This document shows positions 40,206-42,300 of a stretch of DNA of 42,300 bases, in pieces. Source of the stretch: a virus. A model generated the notes under the pieces. It was not told the origin of the DNA. It saw only the letters and a list, made by a program, of their open reading frames with translations, and searched no databases. Where the stretch lies: IMG/VR virus record IMGVR_UViG_3300047494_000051, positions 1 to 42,300 of that record; one strand, given 5' to 3'. The stretch's first letter is position 1; the number at the start of each line of letters is the position of its first letter. The position numbers were made by a program, and so were the translations under genes.

Positions 40206-41259
40206 GAGCGGCCCGGCCTGGTATTGGCTGCCGACCCCTACGCTCCAAGCCGCAGGCTTTATCGCCCGCCGCCTGCCCGACGACACCGCTGCCGCCGTTG
40301 CCGCCGCTGAGAAACTGAACGCCGAACTTGATGCCTGGTATCAAGACGGCACCCCGCGCACCGGACACGTGGAAGGCAGCCTCGCTGCGCTGGATGCGAT
40401 CTTTCAGAAGCACCGCACCTTCACCGGCCTGGCGCCGCGGACACAAGACGATTTTGCCCGAAACATCCGCCCTGCCATCAAATGGGCGGGCGACGTGCGG
40501 CTGGATCACATCGAACGCCGGGCAATTCTGGCGTGGATTGAGGACCAGATCGCCACGCGCGGCGAAGCCAATGCCCGCAACGCTGGCGCTGCCTTGCGCC
40601 GCCTGTTCGCCTTTGGCCGGAATCAGGGATGGATAGAAGTAACGCCAGCCGACAAGCTCAATCTGCCGACGCCAGCCCGCCGGGCGCGGGTGTGGACCGT
40701 TCATGAGCGCGACCGCTTTATAGCCGCAGCAGCCGAGGTAGGCCACCCGTCTATGGGCCTTGCGGCGATGCTGGGATGGTGCCTAGGCCAGCGGCCGGCG
40801 GACCTGCGCACGCTCACCTGGGCGGCCTATGACGGCAGCGCCGTAGCTCTGCGCCAAGGCAAAACGGGTGCAAGGGTATGGATACCCGCTCTCCCCGAGT
40901 TGCGACGCCTGCTTGACGCGGCTGACCGATCAGGCTTGCAGATCGTGGTCAGCGAAGAGACGAAGCGTCCCTATCTCGAAAGCGCTTTCCAGCACGAGTT
41001 CGCTCGCATCCGTGCCCATGCCGGGTTGCCGTCCGATCTTCAATTTCGAGACTTCCGTCGCACGCTTGCGACGGCGCTTGGTGCTGCCGGGTGTTCCGAG
41101 GACCAGATCAGATCCATCACCGGCCATAAGACGAGGGAAATCCTGACCACCTACGTGGTGCCGGACACCGGATTTGCACGCGGGGCGATGAAGCGGCTAC
41201 AAGACGCCAGCCGCGCGCAGAGTCGAACAGATGCGCGGCGTTCAACTAAAACGAGTTGA
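40162..41259 (+). CDS. int: Tyrosine-family integrase
   Basis: This 365-residue protein has an N-terminal arm-binding-type domain, a core-binding part (about 70-165) and a catalytic part with R211 (GQRPADLRTLTW), K234 (RQGKTGARVW), R299 in FRDFRRTLAT, H322 (ITGHKTREIL) and Tyr331 (TTYVVP). The first His of the HxxR motif is Arg296 here, seen in some alphaproteobacterial phage integrases. The stop lies within the arm-type repeat at 41254. The attP region follows directly. Confidence 0.85.
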   Translation: MGRVRVRYLVARPRKSGPAWYWLPTPTLQAAGFIARRLPDDTAAAVAAAEKLNAELDAWYQDGTPRTGHVEGSLAALDAIFQKHRTFTGLAPRTQDDFARNIRPAIKWAGDVRLDHIERRAILAWIEDQIATRGEANARNAGAALRRLFAFGRNQGWIEVTPADKLNLPTPARRARVWTVHERDRFIAAAAEVGHPSMGLAAMLGWCLGQRPADLRTLTWAAYDGSAVALRQGKTGARVWIPALPELRRLLDAADRSGLQIVVSEETKRPYLESAFQHEFARIRAHAGLPSDLQFRDFRRTLATALGAAGCSEDQIRSITGHKTREILTTYVVPDTGFARGAMKRLQDASRAQSRTDARRSTKTS

Positions 41260-41408
41260 ACGGAACACTTGCTAAGCCATTGAAATGCCGGGTTAGCACA
41301 GCGGTAGTGCAGCGGTTTTGTAAAGCGCTGGACCGCCTTGATATTGCTGGCATCCGTTCAACTTTTTTGCCGTAAAAAGCGGCATTAGGGCATATCAAGT
41401 TGAACGGA
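41237..41408. other. Presumed attP: core flanked by four arm-type sites
   Basis: The 11-base motif TCCGTTCAACT occurs four times: on the plus strand at 41353-41363, inverted at 41254-41264 and 41398-41408, and with two mismatches at 41237-41247. Two copies lie on each side of the tRNA-Thr-like block (41287-41328). This is the arrangement of arm-type sites around a crossover core, as in lambda-type attP sites. The assignment is inferred. Confidence 0.65.
41287..41328 (+). other. 5' half of a tRNA-Thr-like sequence (presumed att core)
   Basis: The sequence reads like a tRNA from its 5' end to just past the anticodon: acceptor strand GCCGGGT, D-arm GCAC/GTGC, and an anticodon loop with TGT (41319-41321), which reads Thr codons. 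The anticodon stem has one G-G mismatch. No T-arm and no matching 3' acceptor strand follow. It is probably not a functional tRNA but the region of identity with a host tRNA-Thr gene used for integration. Confidence 0.65.
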
Positions 41409-41409
41409 T
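41352..41409. terminator. Large inverted repeat, possible bidirectional terminator
   Basis: A perfect 13-base inverted repeat (41352-41364 and 41397-41409) encloses a smaller hairpin (TGCCG/CGGCA, 41368-41384) with T and A runs. It lies between the convergent integrase and HNH genes, and it overlaps the last codons of the HNH gene. It could terminate transcription both ways. The outer arms are also the arm-type motif, so the structure may serve only recombination. Confidence 0.4.
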
Positions 41410-41876
41410 TTTTGAGCCGACTTTGTGCTCTTAAGTGCCAAGCACACTGCTACATGCGACACCCCAAAAACCTCCGCAATTTCGCGGAGCTTCCATCCTT
41501 CTTGCCGCAGCGCGACAGCCTGTTCCTTGTCAATTTTGATCGTGCGGCGCGGCAGCCGCCCGTTGCGTCTAGCATCGGCTGCGTTATCCAGCGCAGACCC
41601 CCACGCCAGATTTTCGGGCCGGTTGTCGGCTCTGTCGTCATTTAGGTGCCTGCAAAGCTGACCAGGCTGCGCTGGACCGTTGAACGCCTCGCAGATGACC
41701 GCATGGAGTTGCCGGGTGACGCCCGCAATTTCAATCCGAAGGTAGCCCTTCCTGTCAGGCGATGGCGTGAGGATCTTGCCAGCCACCCAGTTCCTAGATG
41801 CTTCTCGCCGCCGAACGCGGCCTAAATCGGACACGTCATGGGTCGGGATAGAGGGGATTTGCCGCCAGTTTTCCAT
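41385..41876 (-). CDS. HNH endonuclease with NUMOD4-type and HTH parts
   Basis: This 163-residue protein starts WRQIPSIPTHDVSDLGRVRR (a NUMOD4-like region). It has an HNH-type centre (LHAVICEAFNGPAQPGQLC, RHLNDDRADNRPENLAWG) and ends with a helix-turn-helix (LRQEGWKLREIAEVFGVSHV). It differs from the two HNH-AP2 genes, so it is of separate origin. It lies between attP and the divergent promoter. Confidence 0.8.
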   Translation of the reverse strand: MENWRQIPSIPTHDVSDLGRVRRREASRNWVAGKILTPSPDRKGYLRIEIAGVTRQLHAVICEAFNGPAQPGQLCRHLNDDRADNRPENLAWGSALDNAADARRNGRLPRRTIKIDKEQAVALRQEGWKLREIAEVFGVSHVAVCLALKSTKSAQKSVQLDMP

Positions 41877-41888
41877 GCTTGCTATAAT
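41859..41888 (+). promoter_or_regulatory. Promoter for the RHH gene operon
   Basis: TTGCCG (41859-41864) and a perfect TATAAT (41883-41888) with 18 bases between them form a plausible sigma-70 promoter. Transcription would start near 41895, inside the first operator repeat. It should drive the ribbon-helix-helix gene and the small genes that continue across the circular join. Confidence 0.6.
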
Positions 41889-41890
41889 AG

Positions 41891-41963
41891 ATGATATCTT
41901 CTAAGTGGGATAGATGATATCGACTAAAATGCAGGTTTTGACGGAAAATGTGATATCCACTAA
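41891..41963 (+). promoter_or_regulatory. Three 14-bp operator repeats
   Basis: Three copies of RTGATATCNNCTAA lie at 41891-41904, 41914-41927 and 41950-41963 (TT, GA and CC in the variable positions). The first overlaps the expected transcription start, and the second and third lie over the beginning of the RHH gene. Binding there by the gene's own product would repress its promoter; this is inferred. Confidence 0.65.
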
Positions 41964-42174
41964 CCGCGCAGGTGTGGGCCGCAAACAAATCAATCACGAA
42001 CAGACGCCGTTGCGGCTTCCAGAAGGAACGCTGGCCCGAGTTGATGCCGTGTTGGCAGAAGGTGAAAAGCGGGCTGACCTGTTGAGAGTGGCCGTCGAGA
42101 CTGAGCTGCAAAAACGCGAACATAGGCACCACAAGCGCCGGCGGATGGAGGGCAACGAGCATGAGCCAGGGTAA
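41914..42174 (+). CDS. Ribbon-helix-helix regulator (86 aa)
   Basis: The product has an RHH-like core (TPLRLPEGTLARVDAVLAEG, then KRADLLRVAVETELQKRE), then a basic His/Arg/Lys tail. It is likely a DNA-binding dimer that controls its own promoter through the three repeats. The exact start is uncertain: ATG 41914 lies inside an operator copy, and ATG 41929 or GTG 41950 are alternatives. The end overlaps the next gene. Confidence 0.6.
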   Translation: MISTKMQVLTENVISTNRAGVGRKQINHEQTPLRLPEGTLARVDAVLAEGEKRADLLRVAVETELQKREHRHHKRRRMEGNEHEPG

Positions 42175-42300
42175 CAAAACCAGCGAACGGCCGGTAAGCG
42201 ACTATTTGAGATGCGAGCATTGCATCTTTTGGTTGCGCGGAGCCTGCATCCGTTTTCCGCCGGTTGCCTATCAGGGTGGCCGAGTATGGCCGCCCACCAT
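42161..42300 (+). CDS. N-terminal part of the Cys-rich protein that spans the circular join
   Basis: ATG 42161 lies within the end of the RHH gene. The frame remains open to the end of the window and continues from position 22 to the stop at 113-115, giving 77 residues in all. The N-terminal part contains DYLRCEHCIFWLRGACIR, a CxxC followed by a third Cys. See the entry at position 1 for the rest. I do not recognise a family. Confidence 0.7.
   Translation, partial: MSQGNKTSERPVSDYLRCEHCIFWLRGACIRFPPVAYQGGRVWPPT
42280..42300. repeat. Terminal direct overlap, right copy
   Basis: Identical to bases 1-21. Together with the open reading frame across the join, this indicates a closed circle. One copy should be removed when counting genome length, leaving 42279 bases. 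Confidence 0.9.

Noticed and set aside
41287-41400. A complete functional tRNA-Thr gene
   Set aside because: Only the 5' half fits. There is no T-arm, no 3' acceptor strand complementary to GCCGGGT, and the anticodon stem has a G-G mismatch.
41914-41916. ATG 41914 as a firmly assigned start of the RHH gene
   Set aside because: It lies inside an operator repeat with a poor ribosome site; 41929 or 41950 are as likely, so the start is left open.

Overview
This window looks like one complete, circularly closed genome of a temperate tailed phage, most likely a short-tailed (podovirus-type) phage of an alphaproteobacterium. The first 21 bases are identical to the last 21, and a reading frame that starts near the right end continues without interruption across the join. 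The DNA is GC-rich, genes overlap by ATGA, GTGA, TGATG or TAATG, and integrase, excisionase-like, CI-like and Cro-like genes are present. A GcrA-like regulator and the tRNA-Thr-like sequence at the presumed attP suggest an alphaproteobacterial host; this is inference.

Layout. From about 24.5 kb leftward to 0.6 kb, mostly on the minus strand, lies the late block: KTSC protein, large terminase, a small protein, portal, a 56-residue protein, scaffold, N4-gp56-like major capsid protein, small head proteins, P22 gp4-like adaptor, propeller-like tail protein, two tail or fibre proteins, membrane and lysis candidates, a GNAT acetyltransferase, three large Gly/Gln/Ala-rich presumed ejection proteins, and finally a PurD-like ATP-grasp protein. 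This block is interrupted at 17.0-19.65 kb by a plus-strand cassette of three genes: a small exported protein, a beta-helix protein with a signal peptide, and a P5-like muralytic enzyme.

From 32.65 kb leftward runs the early-left operon: Cro-like repressor, tiny membrane proteins, HTH and GcrA-like regulators, an AP2/HNH endonuclease, a RuvC-like resolvase, a DnaB-type helicase and a DUF1376-like replication protein. Its promoter lies in the Cro/CI intergenic region. From 33.1 kb rightward runs an early operon of short genes, then ERF annealing protein, an HNH endonuclease and a YqaJ-type exonuclease (a recombination pair), a DUF6745-like protein with a 12-bp tandem repeat, Lar-like zinc ribbons, an excisionase-like protein and the integrase.

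The attP region directly follows the integrase. It holds the 5' half of a tRNA-Thr-like sequence flanked by four copies of an 11-bp motif. Beyond it lie a third HNH endonuclease (minus strand) and a divergent promoter with three 14-bp operator repeats, which drives a ribbon-helix-helix gene and small genes running across the circular join to 544.

The points most worth a second look are the exported beta-helix/lysin cassette nested in the late operon, the Flp-pilin-like 48-residue peptide at the head of the right early operon, the attP architecture, the PurD-like protein, the repeat-bearing DUF6745-like gene, and a basic ORF overprinted on the scaffold gene. Functional names rest on remembered family patterns; no database search was possible.
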